Positions 1-11,897 of a stretch of DNA of 64,000 nucleotides are shown piece after piece (position 1 is the first letter of the stretch; each line of letters begins with the position of its first letter). The DNA lies in contig NBBA01000024.1 of NCBI GenBank assembly GCA_002794785.1, positions 186,001 through 250,000 on the forward strand, written 5' to 3'. Position numbers and translations under genes: made by a program. The notes beneath the pieces are model-generated. The model was not told the origin of the DNA, made no database searches, and saw only the letters and a program-made list of their open reading frames with translations. The DNA is from Coniferiporia sulphurascens. Taxonomy: Eukaryota; Basidiomycota; Agaricomycetes; Hymenochaetales; Hymenochaetaceae.

Positions 1-859
1 ACGAGTATAGCCCTACTGAAGCTCCATATAGCGTACACTCTTATACATAGAGCGACTGAATGCTATTATTTCCACTTATTCATTGAGAATCTAATTTCAA
101 CCACCTACACTCGCCAATCAGAATGATTATGACTTCCGTCACTTGAACCGGTTAGACCACTTTTTAGTTGCATTGTCGTGCATGGGTGTATATTGGTCAC
201 TGACATGACATTGCAAAAAACGCCCCTTTGCACAGCTACGATGTGCTGAGCATATAACAAAACCAGAAAGAGTAGCTGTCTCACTTCGTTACTAGTTCCC
301 ATAAAAAGCACTGGCGAAGGGGGGATGAAAAAACTGATGAGCTGATATCTATTAATCACTCACGATATAGCTGCAGGAATGTAGACACGAAAGCCGCCAC
401 GCGATTCAGGCAGTAAAGGAAATTCACAAGCGAAAATCTTGAAGACCAAACAAGCCGTATCTGAAAACGGATTGAGCTGGTGCGGGCACTTGAAAGGAAA
501 GAGTAGAATATCACACCTCATCCTCCAGAGTCAACATGTAGTCGTAGATCTACGCGAAAATCAATTTAGTTTTCACCGGAAGTAATGAGGGCTTTACCAG
601 ACACGCCAAGGCTGAGACTTCATAGTATACATGTAAGTTACTGCATCGGCCTTAAAGGGTTCGATGTGGGCTAACCTGCAGCGTACTTGCGGCCGCGCTA
701 CAATGAGCAAACCTCGATGCGCGTGTAGAGTCGTACATGACTTACCCTAAATGCGTCATTTTCATGCACAACAGAGTCTAGGGCCTGCCGCACGGTAGAC
801 TCGAGACCATGTTTAAATTCATCTAGTCCGTGTAGCGGAGGGCGTGCCAGTGTGGACAT
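1..859 (-). CDS. DUF6533-type multi-TM protein, copy A (partial, cut by window edge)
   Basis: Role unknown; DUF6533 proteins are integral membrane proteins expanded in Agaricomycetes. Exons read on minus: 859-746 (38 codons from ATG), 549-517 (IYDYMLTLEDE), 460-364 (ends FVSTFLQLYR-like) and 310 to about 210. The YDYxLTLxDE, LVW and NRVAxF pattern is the DUF6533 signature as I know it. A later exon near the edge reads VYAIWSFSRAILVL, the usual fourth-helix motif. The first three exon junctions have good donors and acceptors and match copies B and C in length (33 and 97 nt for exons 2 and 3). The join after 210 is uncertain, and the 3' end lies left of the window. Confidence 0.5.
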
Positions 860-1433
860 GGCGCGATGTGGATATTGATATTGGGACTTACTGACGGAAG
901 ATTGTTGGTGCGCTATTAAATAGCAATTGGGTCAAGTAAAATGGTATCAGATCCGGAGGGGGAGGACCGGATTATAATATTTTGATCCCTTTGACTTCCA
1001 ATATCGCGTCGGTAAATGGACGGAGGTCCAAGTATAGGCGCCCCGTACGCATTAATCATTACATTCGACTGAGATCGAGTCGATGCACCTACTGAGTTCA
1101 AGCTTGTAGCTCGTAGTTACAGTACTCTCTTCTTTGAGCCGAAGGCCGAACCAATGGTGTTCAGTCCTCGTGGGAAATGAGATCCCATTAAGAAAATGAT
1201 CGGGGTCGCGGGATGGTCTTATTTGATGGATGGGGCGAAACATTAGCCATTATGCATAAATGGGAATGTATGTCACTGAACGACATTAATATTGGTGCCG
1301 CTACTAGATGAAACATAATTGGCACACGCCGCAGCTTTTCTAACTGAAAAAATCATCAAGGAATCTCAGACGCGACTCCACCGGGATCGAGAAATCCCAC
1401 CAGACTGCACAACACTGTGCTGCGACTTATATC
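860..1433 (-). repeat. 5' flank of DUF6533 copy A, inverted repeat of 12812-12907 plus 19605-20122
   Basis: Read as reverse complement, this stretch follows the upstream flank of copy C, for example the shared GGCTCAAAGAAGAGAGT and GCTATTTAATAGC segments. It also has CATTTATGCATAATGG at 1243-1258 and the CTGAGATTCCTTGATGA segment near 1345-1361. At the latter point copy C carries the LINE, so copy A is the empty-site version. Short ORFs here are not convincing genes. Confidence 0.7.
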
Positions 1434-1435
1434 AC

Positions 1436-1600
1436 ATGGTGCCACGCGAACAGAAGTACACCGCGCGGGGCGACTAGTACTGTGAGTCGCCAGAGTGAGT
1501 TACCCGGTGCGTCGTCTATCGAGTCGGTCACGGTGAGCTGAGCTTCAATGAGCTCCTCGAGCATTTTCTCTCCATCTCCGTCTCTATATATCTCCTGGAC
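1436..1600 (-). pseudogene. Inverted fragment of the HHxxxD acyltransferase gene
   Basis: The plus-strand sequence here closely matches the reverse complement of about 2950-3110 inside the intact acyltransferase, beginning at the WHHAIGDG-coding region and running upstream. Substitutions and small indels break the frame, for example an added CTAGTA near 1471. No start, stop or splice sites belong to it. It is a detached, decayed piece of an acyltransferase copy in opposite orientation. Confidence 0.7.
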
Positions 1601-2582
1601 AGACTCGAAAAAAAATAATTCAGGGACAGAAAAGCAGAGGCTCTAACATAATATTGATTACCATAATGCATCGCTAAACTGATTACATGTAAATGCTTCA
1701 GGCTTTGGAAATATGATCTCTGCGATCTGCGATTAATATTTGCGCGGAGGGTAGTCTTCCGTTCTTCGTTGACTTGATTATATAAGCATCCCAAAGTCCC
1801 TGTTCCCAGTACTAGTGAGGTGAGTGGAGGCAACGTCCACAAATAATTTGGGACTGATTAATATTTGCATGCTGACGAACGACCGGCACGCTTCTTCATT
1901 TAGTAATTTGGGTTTTGGCAACAATTTCAGCCAGCCATATCCATGCTCAGTGCAATTAATCTGGCTTCTTTCACTGAGATTTGCACAATTAAAATCCACT
2001 GAGTATTACTATTAGCTTCCCATGCATATGTACAGAGTTTACAGTGGTATTATTAATCCAAGTATATAAATGCCTACCTCAGTGAAATTCTGGCCCCTCA
2101 AGCGGCCAAGCCACAGAAACACTTATTGTGTCGCTCTTGTCACGATGTGACACATGACAGACGCGACTCACGGTACTAGTGGTTGCATTCATACAAGAAA
2201 ACGCAAAACGAGTTTTTGAGCTCAATTCGTATCCGTTAGACGTGATTGAAGGTACATAATGGTTCGTAAAGAGTGGGGCTAGGGTTTCTAGCTGGCGAAT
2301 TTTTCGATTTTGACCTCGAAGTCGCAGAGTGAGTCTGGAGACGGTCGCTTTTCAGGCACGGGGAAAGTAGGGTGGATGGGAATAGGAAATATGGTCTACG
2401 CAGAGCTACACGTGTGCAGCCCGGCTGGCTCGTGCCTGAGGACGCAGGGAACATTAATATTAATATTAATGCGGCCGATTACAAAAGCCGTGTAAAAATG
2501 AAGCGTTTTGCTTTAGTTTCTGCTTCCGGGTGTTTTCCCACACGTCCCAGTGAAGCGGCGCTAGAAGGGAGGAGAGGAGTCG
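1601..2582. other. Intergenic, AT-rich, no gene seen
   Basis: It holds only short ORFs without splice or domain support. A GATTAATATTTGC motif recurs (about 1730 and 1856), and an ATTAAT run lies at 2455-2470. It probably contains the promoter of the acyltransferase at 2583, but I see no clear core element. Confidence 0.5.
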
Positions 2583-4139
2583 ATGGCAGCAAGGACCGAC
2601 TTGGAGGAGAGGTATAGACCTGCAGGCGAGTTCGCGTCCACGTCCGGAGGTAGCCTGAGTGCGTGCTGACTTTTGGAGATAGGCGTGTTCGAGCACTATC
2701 ATGTTGCGCGACAGCACTTGCACCTTGATACTTGCGTTGTCGTTGCTGCGCAGTTCGTTCGGACTCGGAACGATGGTGGCGACGATGGCGACGACAAAGA
2801 CGTAGGGAGGGGTATACCGCCCGCAGCGATCTACCGTGCACTTGCACATGCCGTCCACACGCACGCGGCGCTCTCTACCTCGATTGGCGGAGCCGACATG
2901 CACGCGCCGTACTTTACGCGTCTCCCTGTCGTTGACGTCGTCCGTGCCGTGCGGTTCCTCGATGGAGACTGGCATGGAGACGGAGAGAAAACGCTCGAGG
3001 CGCTCATCGAAGCGCAGCTCGCCGACCCGATAGACGACGCACCAGACAAGCCGTTGTGGCGACTCACAGTCGCCCCGCGCGGTGTGCTTCTGTTCGCGTG
3101 GCACCATGCGATCGGGGACGGCCAGAGCGGGCTAGCTGTTCTCCGCACGCTTCTCTGTGCGCTCAACTCTGACGTCGACGTCGACAGCGACAGCGACAAT
3201 CCAGAAGCCGCCGTACGCCCGCCGGCGGACCTGCGCCTGACACCTCCTGCCGACTCGCTCCTCCCCATCGGCCCCACCTTCTTCTCCGTCCTCAGCACGC
3301 TCGCCTCCCTCATCCTCCCACGCAGCCTAACCCACCGAGGCGTCTGGACAGGCAACCCCACCCCGCCTCCCTCACCCACAAACGAATACCCACGCGTCAC
3401 CGCCCGGCTCGTGCTCCTCCCGCCTCCCCACGCCGCACGCGTCCTCGCCGCCGCCCGCGCACACAGCGCAACTCTCACAGGTGTATTACACGCGCTTGCT
3501 CTCTCTGCGCTTAAGCCACTCCTCCCCAGCGCGTACACGCGCATCGCAACTCTCACCCCGACTTCTCTTCGCTCTTACGCGAACCCGCCCGTTTCGACGT
3601 CCGCGATGTGCGATCTCGTCTCGACGTACGCTTCCTTCTCCCAGCTCCCCGCCTCCTCTTCCTTCGCAGGCCCAGACTTCCCCTGGCCAATAGCGACCTC
3701 GTTCACCAGCGCCCTCCACCTCGCAGCCCCGCACACTCCCACAACCCTCGGCGCACTCCGTCTTCTCCGCGGCCGACAAGCCGACTACCTCCGAAGCCGC
3801 CTCGCCTCACCCCGCGCTGCCGGCTTCGAGATCTCTAACCTCGGTGCGTTCCGCGTCAACGGCGACGGCGGCTGTGCGTGCTCCGACGCCAAGGACGGAG
3901 ACGCAAAACCGGCACCGCGCTCTCCGGGCCCGAGTCGATGGCACATCACAACAACCTCTTTCGCGCAAAACGACGGCTTCCTCGGCGCTGCGCTCACGCT
4001 GAGCGTCGCTGGCGGCGGAGACGGCAGTGTCAGCGTGTGTATCACGTGGCACGCTCATGCGCTGGACGACGCGCTCGCTGAGGCGTTTGTGGGGCGCTTC
4101 AGGGAGGGCTTGGAGGGTCTATCGGCCGGAGCTGAGTGA
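2583..4139 (+). CDS. Alcohol acetyltransferase-like (HHxxxD) acyltransferase, copy 1
   Basis: Probably transfers an acyl group from CoA to an alcohol or amine (AATase/condensation-type fold); the substrate cannot be told. Exons are 2583-2625 and 2683-4139, giving 499 aa. The HHxxxDG catalytic motif reads WHHAIGDGQS at about residues 154-163. Later family marks are GVWTG, an ATLTGVLHALAL helix, ISNLGAF and SVCITWH near the C-terminus. The start was chosen because exon 1 encodes RYRPAG, matching YYRPAG in copy 2, and both join at the same Gly codon. The 57-nt intron uses a GC donor (GCGAGT), while copy 2 has GTGAGT at the same place. GC-rich coding sequence. No signal peptide, so probably cytosolic. 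Confidence 0.8.
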
Positions 4140-5529
4140 GACTGAGGAAGGTGGAGATGTACTGTAGGTTTGGCATAGCTGTGTACTCTATCTCCTTCCT
4201 CTTTTTCTTTTTGAGTATCTGTCTTCGGGGCTGAGAACTAGGGCAGGATGCCAGTGTATACCAAAAGCCTATTCCCCAGCGCTAATTTAAATAATGTAAG
4301 GACCTCGGGCCTCTTAAAACCTTTGCTGGGGTTATACAGTAAGATGAATACGGCCCTAGTCGGATTTCTGCCACGCACGCACCCGCCCGCACCAAGAAGA
4401 AATAAGCAATAAAACCTCCTTCAACTAGCTTGGAAGTCGGCGACCGAAAACTGGGAGTTAAGACTCGGAGTTGAAGTGGACAAAAGAGAAAAAAAGAATC
4501 GATGGTCACTTCCGTTTTGTTTTGTTTTCGCTAAACACCAAAAAAAGAAAAAGAAAAAAAGGAATAACACGAGCACCTGAATCCGAATCCGAGTCCGAAT
4601 CCGAATCGAGTCGAGTCCGAGTCGAAAACACGAACGATGAACTTGAATCTGTTTTCTTTCTTTTTTGTTCTGCCCAGGTGACTTGGCTTGGCTTTGAGTT
4701 CAAGTTCAAGTTCAATCCTGGGGTTATTATTTTATTTCATGTTTCATGTTTCGTTTCACCGCATGATTTTCGCTAGGGGGGGGGGCTGGAAAAACACAAG
4801 TACGATTTAAGAGAGAAGATACATATATACATATACAATCTACACCTCCGTGGACTTGACTTGAGCGCTGTGTTCGAATACTAGGGACAGATCCTCGGTG
4901 GCTCAGTCAAGAATCAATATCCGCTGGTTGCTTATCTGATAAAGTTTACACGGTCAGCCACTATCTGATTAATTCCCTTATCCGTCTCTCCAGGGTCCTC
5001 ACTCGCCGTATCCCCACGGGGAACACAAGAATTTCATGTCCTTCAGTGTCGTCGCTGCTCTTCGTCCTCTCTTTTTTTGAAAGGGGGAAGGGGGGTGGGG
5101 ACGAGTCGGAGCATGTCTCCGGCCTAGGAAGCTTGGTGCGATGAGTGACTCGAAACCGGGCCCGTCGACGACCCTGAGCCCTTCTATCGGTTTCCGTGCA
5201 CGGACATGAGGTAGCTAAATAGAAAAAAGAAATAAGTAAAGGAAGTGAAAACAAACAAAAGATAGGAAGATAGGAGTGTACAAACCCTTAGTTGCTACCA
5301 ACCCGCAAATAGCCGGGGAACACGAGACGCCGTGGCTTTTCGTGGTTCGAAAAAAAATCAAACCAACCACAACCAGTGTAGTGGTTGGTGGCCTTTTCGT
5401 CTTGAACTCCAACCATCCTCAGCCGCGTCCAACATCCCCCCCCCCCCATCATCCTCTCTCACTCGAAGTTGCACCTGCATCACCCGCACTTCCTCCTCAT
5501 ATCTGCTTGGACATCACTAGAGGATCAGT
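4140..5529. other. Intergenic between acyltransferase and disordered-protein gene
   Basis: Low-complexity sequence: A-rich runs near 4490-4560, a hexamer-like repeat at 4579-4624, a G run near 4777-4785 and a C run near 5438-5447. A small hairpin (AACCAACCAC pairing with GTGGTTGG) lies near 5364-5393. No ORF has splice or domain support. Confidence 0.5.
4579..4624. repeat. GAATCC/GAGTCC hexamer-like simple repeat
   Basis: About 46 nt of GAATCC, GAGTCC and GAGTC units in tandem. ORFs through it give Glu/Ser strings and are not taken as coding. Confidence 0.8.
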
Positions 5530-7249
5530 ATGCCACCTAGAACTCGTGCAGCGACTGCCTCGGGACGGGCTGCTGCGCCCCATAACCACCACAATGCCAA
5601 CCCAACCAACCCAGCTGCGAATGCCCTCGCAGCCAATGATACTGCCACGCGCACTGCAGTCCGCCTTCGTGACACGTCTGAAAACGACGTTGTCTATGAA
5701 GCGGCGGACGAAGGCGCCGTTGCACTCGCCAACGCGCAGAACGTCGTTTCGGAGAGCAACGGTGCTCTTCTATCGTACCACTCCACAGAAAACTTCGGGT
5801 CCATGAGCCATGCCACGAGCAGCTCGGCCGAGGTACGCAACAGTCTTTATCTTGCAATCGATGACGAGGAAAGTGAAGGTGAGCATATAATATGCCTTCG
5901 AATGTTCCCTCCCTAACGCGCTTCTTGACCGTACAGTTGACAACGAACAGGATGTAAACATCCTCGACGCTGTAGAGAGCCGAGCGACCAAGAAGGAAGC
6001 ACCTCGTAGTCGCAAGACAAAACAAAACAAAACCGGAAAAGCCACTGGCTCGAAGAAGCGTAAAGACGACGGCAAGAATAAAGGCAAAGGAAAGGAGAAG
6101 GCCACAGACTCCGGTCCTTCAGACGAAACCGAAACTCCTGATCTGCCCGCTACGAGCAGCGTAGGGGAAGCCGTTGTCTCTCCTCCTGAATTGTCCCGAC
6201 CACGTACCCGTGCCGTAGTCAGGGCAGAGAAAGCCGCTGCTGCTGCTGCTGCCGCCGCCGCTACCTCTCGCATAACCAAAGGCAAGGGACGTGCCGTTGA
6301 ACAGACTCCCCCTCCTCCTTCCAACACCGTCAAAAAGTCGACGGGACGTGGCCAAAAGACCAAGAACGCCACCAGCAACAATGTTGCTAATACTGCGGGC
6401 CCTTCCAGAAGACGTGGCCGCGGTGCCCAACCCGCAGTCGAGCCCAGCATCCTGACTCCATCGCTGGTAGTTCCAGACGGGGCACGTAAGCTGAGGCGGG
6501 GAAAGCTCGTCTCCGCAGAGACTCCCGCCCCTCGTACTCGCACCCGCGGGCAGCAAAGGGCAGCCCCCACCCCCACCGTGGAAGAAGAAACGGTGAAGGA
6601 GGAAAAGGGAAAACAGCCGAAGCGGGATGGTAAAAGGGCGCGACAAGATTCCGAGGACGATGACTCACCCGAGGATGCCCCACCGAGGGTGCGCACCAAG
6701 CACACACACACTCCTGCGGAGGGCCCAGTTGCAACCTCTTCCAATGTTACGGTCGAACAGCTCCCGGAGCCATTGGCCGACGAGAATGCGGACGTGGAGC
6801 TCGAAGCTGCTGCATCTCCTGTTGCTCCTCCTGCACCTGAAGAGGAAGAAATCGCGCCTATTGTCCCTGTGATTGAGGCTGAGGCTGCTGAGCCCGAAGT
6901 TGACGTCGCTGAACCCGTAGTTCCTACTCCTGAGATTCCCGAGGTCGTTGTCCACGCTCCAGAAGTGCACGTAGTCCCTGTGGTTGCAGCTCCGGCGCCT
7001 GCTGAGGTAGAAGCTGCAGCGCCACCAGCTGCTGCAGCACCGCCAGCTGTGGCAGCCCCGCAGCTCCCCGCCCATTTCGCCGTATTTCCGCCTGAACTTC
7101 ATGGTCTGATTCACAACATCCTTCAAGTTAATCAACACCAACCGCAACCACAAGCGCAAGGACCTGCGCAAGGTGCGGCTAATAACCACCATAGGCCGTT
7201 GCGTCGCAGTGAAACGACATTGTTCAATGGGAGAATCTATCGTCGTTAA
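5530..7249 (+). CDS. Disordered Ala/Pro/Lys-rich protein, copy 1 (unknown function)
   Basis: I do not recognise the family. Exons are 5530-5878 and 5937-7249 (58-nt intron, GTGAGC...ACAG), giving 553 aa. The N-terminus is basic (PPRTRAAT). The middle alternates Lys/Arg patches (GKNKGKGKEK, KGKGR) with a polyalanine run coded by GCN triplets at about 6234-6263. The C-terminal half is acidic and Pro/Ala/Val-rich, with loose repeats such as VVPTPEIPEVV. It ends in a basic tail, LRRSETTLFNGRIYRR. No membrane segment or enzyme motif is visible. The composition suggests a nuclear or nucleic-acid-associated protein, but that is a guess. A decayed second copy lies at 24205-25893. Confidence 0.65.
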
Positions 7250-8349
7250 TCGTTTGAAAGACTCGTTCTAGATATGATTCGTCCTAATAGTCGCTGCTTC
7301 AGCTCAGAATCCTCTACATTCGTATTGAAAGTATAACTTACAAGTCCTCGGATCGTCACAATTCCCGGCCTTGGTCAACCCATCGCTCGGGTAGTTTTCT
7401 CTCCACCATTACATTCAGACCTTTATTTATAGACGTTTGAAACTTCATCCGTCTATGCTTTGCGTTCTGGTTTCTCTTCTGCTCGTTGCTTGTAACACAA
7501 TTGTTATTGTTTCGTCGAATAAAAATGAAGAATGTCGATTTTCGACAACATTCAGCCATCCCGCGATCCGATCGGCCGTAAGGCGTAAGAGTCCCGAAGG
7601 GCCTAGGAGAGTCATACTGACCAAAGTTAAGGAAAGGCGACTGCTGTAATCGAAAAGTACTCTTCAGCACCAAGACAGAGGCAGGAGGAGCCTGAGGGCC
7701 GAAGGGGGTGATAATGGTCAAAGGAGAAGTTGTGAAAGGGTAAAATCACGATTTTCCGCAATTTGTCACGGTACCCCGCCCCCTCTCCACATGAGCCGCC
7801 ACGATGTCTGATCAAGGTCCATAAAAAACAGAAAAAGAAGGATGACAATTGAACTCGATCGATATAGCGAAATATGTGGATATTAGCTTGAGGAACAAAA
7901 ACTTGTGCGGAGAGTTTCCGGAGTCCACACTAGTACTGATTTCGGAGTCGGCGGTTGCGGCGATTAAATAGGACGGACGGGTCACGATTTCTAACGTCCG
8001 GTCCGAGTTTCTCTGAATCGATAATTCATCAGGTATGGACGAGAAGCCGAATACGGAGACTGTTGATGACTTGGACTTTGAACTTTGAAGTACGGCCACT
8101 GGCAAGCCGCAAATTTTTCAAGCGCCTTATATTGCGGGATTTGCCGGACGCCAACGACGCACCCAAGCTGCGAGCGTTTTCCTTTTTTCTTCTTCTTGAG
8201 TATCTGCCAACCTGAATTTCGCAGCACAGCACAGCGTCGGACTTAGCGGACTGTGGAACTCATTTCTCCCATCCTCTACATTGAGGAAGGAACACGTTTC
8301 CTGCATTCGCATTTACGCGTACGGGGATTCGACGTTCCAGTTGGAATTA
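7250..8349. other. Intergenic; ends the duplicated block shared with 25894-27050
   Basis: Similar to 25894-27050 over most of its length, for example the shared GGTCAACCCATCGCTCGG and CAATTGTTATTGTT segments. In the other copy this DNA leads directly into the acyltransferase; here it ends near 8250 without one. ORFs on either strand are not conserved in frame between the copies. Confidence 0.6.
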
Positions 8350-9006
8350 AGGTACGGGAAGTCCAAACTCATATACTATCATGTGATCTGTCTGTCACAC
8401 TTTGGCTGATGGGTCATGCAAATTCCCTTACTGCTCAACACACAGGCCATCTTAGCTTAAACCACTTGACACAAATGTAGACAGATACAAAATAAACATT
8501 TCTGCAGAACAGAATTTTGATCCATGGCCTGGTTAAATTGTAGTTAGAACAGCAACCTTGAGAATGTAGTCCGAAAATCCTTAATTCCCGCATTTGGAAG
8601 TGCCGATCTTTGCAATTCGTGCAATTATATTTGGTTCATGGATGCATACAGGAAAGGTCCGAATGGGAAGCAAGCAGCTGGGCAGCCAGAAGATACCATG
8701 GCCACCATGTTTTCCCCCTTAGCATTTTTGAGGAGCTTGCAGAGGCCTAACCAAAACTGAATAGTATGTTCATATAATTCAGCATAATATGTTAATATTT
8801 TTACTTTAGAGTTATACAAACAGCTTGAAATATATGCCTATAATACCCTACTTTGTTTCTGTATACAACATCCTATTATATAGCCAGAGGAGCCCATATA
8901 TTTGAGATTATTGCCCAGTGGGACACATCTTTTGAGCCGTCGATCGCACATGTCACGTGACTGTCACGTTTTGTCACAAGTGTATGAGTTTGGACTTCCC
9001 GTACCT
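8350..9006. mobile_element. MITE-like element, 657 bp, TA target duplication
   Basis: The first 24 nt (AGGTACGGGAAGTCCAAACT then CATA) recur exactly as the reverse complement at the right end. Flanking dinucleotides are TA at 8348-8349 and TA at 9007-9008. Inner ends are looser inverted repeats with several GTGAC/GTCAC motifs. No transposase ORF is present, so it is non-autonomous. The TA duplication points to a Tc1/mariner-type enzyme, although TTAA/TTAT at the edges leaves some doubt. Confidence 0.75.
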
Positions 9007-9008
9007 TA

Positions 9009-10148
9009 TGATTTGGTAATCTCGACTATGCGACTACATTTGGTATTTACGTCTCACGCTCTGTGAAGTTTTACTCGTAGACTCGTAGTTAGCTGCGTGT
9101 GCTCTTCGACGGCCACAAAGAAATATTTTATCAATGAGGACTGACCCATGCTGCGACGGCACGCCTCAAAATTCCATACAGTTCCTATCGATGGCTGTTG
9201 CTCACCTCAGTGCCGACTTCGGGCTTTGTCGGACAGAGCATCAATTGTTACGACCTTGAATTTTGTACTTGTCGGGAAGCAACGCTTGCAGTTATGTTCG
9301 CGTTTCTGCAGGGATACACCACGTCAAAGAGGCACCGGTATCTAGTATGTACGCACCCTTTTGAGATAATCAAATGATATACGCACGAGGAACCTGCGAG
9401 TCGCGAGAAAATACCTCGTCCAGATCTTTCCGTGGATATATCCAATCACTGCACCTCGAATCACGTTTCTCATTTTGCCTATATCAATCGGTTGGGGGAA
9501 GGGCGTGCGAGGTGACACACAGCTTGTCTCCAGTATCCATTAGCCGATTCCACGCCGCTTGCTAACTATTATTTTGTGCTCATCGTTCCTGCTATCCTGT
9601 GTCTTTAAAAAGAACAACCTTAAAGAAGGACGTCCTTACGGTCCTTTCCTCAGACTAGGATTAAGCTGATGCAGCGTGCTTCGCCTCTCCACTCTATGTG
9701 TCCTCCCCACATATTTTAACACGGCTGTCAATGCTGAGCTTGGACTCAGTAGAGGCAGTCGATACATTTGGATGTCGAAACGTCTTGTACACAGAGAGTG
9801 AGACAATCTAATACTTCAAGGGGCTTAGTGACGCGCTGACCTCGGCTGGACCAATTCTACAGGTTTCCGAAAGAACGACTCGGACGCGGGTGTAAGCTAA
9901 GAGATGCCTTACATCAGGACCTAACCAGGTGCCTTTGTTTAACCTCAGGTGCGATGAACCTGGACCTCATGCCGCTGTCCCACACGATGTTAGTTACTAG
10001 ATGGAGTGGTTAAGATATTGTGATCTGCCCAACATCAACGAACCTTACTGTACTTGACCGCTTCCCAATTTTCTATTTAAAGAGTAAAAAAACAGCATGT
10101 AGCGAAGGCACAAATTTTCATCAGCAAGCCTCAAGACTCACATCGCGA
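9009..10148. other. Intergenic and 5' flank of DUF6533 copy B
   Basis: From about 9730 it shows scattered similarity to the flanks of copies A and C (GAGCTTGGACTCAGTAG). 9009-9700 holds only short unsupported ORFs. Confidence 0.45.
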
Positions 10149-11897
10149 ATGTCTATACTCCCTCCTGTCCACCCGCTCCGTGGACCATTTGAAGTTAAAC
10201 TTGGTCTAGACACTCTTAAGCAATACCTAGACTCTGTTGTGTATGAAGATCACGTCTTTAGGGTAAGTCGTATACCCTGCACGCGTACCGAGTTTCTCCT
10301 CATTACAGCGCAAGTACACCGCAGGTCAGTACACGTCGAAATCTGTAGAAAGCCAATTCAGCAACTAACATTGCAAAGTCTCGGCACTGACATGTCTGGT
10401 AAACTACTCACTACCTTCAGTTGATTCTATCTTAATATTCGTGCAGGTATACGATTATATGTTAACCCTGGGGGATGAGGTACGGTATTCTACCCCCTTC
10501 TTCCAAATGCTCGAAACAGTTTAATCCGTTTCCAGATACAACTTGTCTGGTCATCCAGATTTTCGCTTGTTAATTTTATTTACTACCTGAATCGCGTGGC
10601 CAGTTTTGTGTCCGCATTCTTGCAAATTTATCGTGAGCGACTCGGTCAATCAGCCTAGCTAATTTTTTCACTCTTCCTTCACTAGTACTTTTTATGGGCA
10701 CTAGTAACGAAGTGAGACAGCTACTCCTTTCGCTTTTGCCATATTCTCAACATATCCGCAGTCATGCAAGGAGGTACTCCTTGCGGTGACATGTCAGTGG
10801 CCATACGCCTATATATTTTAATGTAACTGACAAACGGTCTTCACTAATTTCTAGTGATGGAAGCTATAATTCTTCTGATAGGCGAGCGTAGGTGGTTGAA
10901 ATTCATTTCTAAACGAACAGATAGCACTAATGGCATTCAGTCTCTCTGTTTATGAGGGTGTGCGCTATATGGAGCTTCAATAGGGCTATACTAATCCTCC
11001 TCGCATTGGTTTACGTGGTATGAAGAAGGTCTCGCAACTTCGGGAGACGTACACAGCTAATTATCCCGAAGCCTGGGTCAGCGATATTAGTTTATCTGGT
11101 GGTAACGAAAACAGAACAGGCCACAGCCGGTATGTCTTACTGTATATGTCTTGCTAAACAAACTCACATATCAACTCGGCCATCAGGGACACTTCACGGG
11201 CTATATAAGAACGGTTGTGCCATTTCAATAGAGACAAACGGAATCTGGATTTGGTTTTGTATCATTCTCTTCGATGAAACCTGTGCGTGGCCGTTCCCTC
11301 TAATACACCATATTGTAGACTGACTGAACCCTTATACACGTCGCAATAAGCATGGCGCTTATTATGCTGAAAGCATTGTACTCAAGTGAGCGTGTATACC
11401 TCGGACTTTTACCGTTGTGTAGCTAACTCCCAAACTTGCTGAAGAGCATACCTCATTTTCGAGGACATTACAAATGATGGTCCGAGATGGTAAGCACCAC
11501 CCTTTCGTCCGATCTTGGCTAATCTTTGCATTGTAGGCATCACTTATTACGTCTGCGTTCTCCGTGAGTGGCTTTACACTATAAACTTAGTTCGTTCGGT
11601 TTAAGACCCTTGTATGCAGTACTTTCAGCCGGTAATATGACTGGCGTATTCCTTTTGGGGGTGAGTGACTTGCTGATATCTTTCCTATCTAAAACTCCCC
11701 TGATGCTCGCTCCTACTAGGGAACCCAGCGAATGCTTGCTATGATGTACGTCCTCAAAATACTCAGGACCAGAACTGTTTTCCAACGTCGCACTTTCAGA
11801 ATGCAAACGATGCTGCACAGCGTTTTGTATGCTCGCTTTATGTTACGGCTGCGCGGCGCGCACGTCTAAGAAAGAGCTAGGACGAACAGAGTTGTAA
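10149..11897 (+). pseudogene. DUF6533-type multi-TM protein, copy B (probably broken)
   Basis: Exons 10149-10262 (38 codons), 10447-10479 (VYDYMLTLGDE) and 10536-10632 (QLVW, NRVASF, LQIY) match copies A and C in frame and in length for exons 2 and 3. In the next exon (from 10686) the frame meets TGA near 10785, where A and C stay open, and the local sequence has changed. Downstream pieces are still recognisable: CAIWSFNRAILILLAL near 10955, VRDG/ITYYVCVL near 11485-11560, and MLHSVLYARFMLRLR near 11815-11855. Loss of frame in exon 4 makes a full protein unlikely. Confidence 0.55.

Noticed and set aside
2466..3556. Long minus ORFs (213 and 241 codons) over the acyltransferase
   Set aside because: Antisense shadows of a GC-rich gene whose plus frame carries the HHxxxD motif and aligns with copy 2.
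5770..6744. 324-codon minus-strand ORF opposite the disordered-protein gene
   Set aside because: It mirrors the GC-rich triplet-repeat coding strand. The plus strand has a start, a good intron and a paralogue; the mirror ORF has none.
7250..8250. Minus ORF pair at 7627-7848 and 26339-26671 as a conserved gene
   Set aside because: The DNA is similar but the frames differ between copies, so the similarity comes from duplication, not coding constraint.
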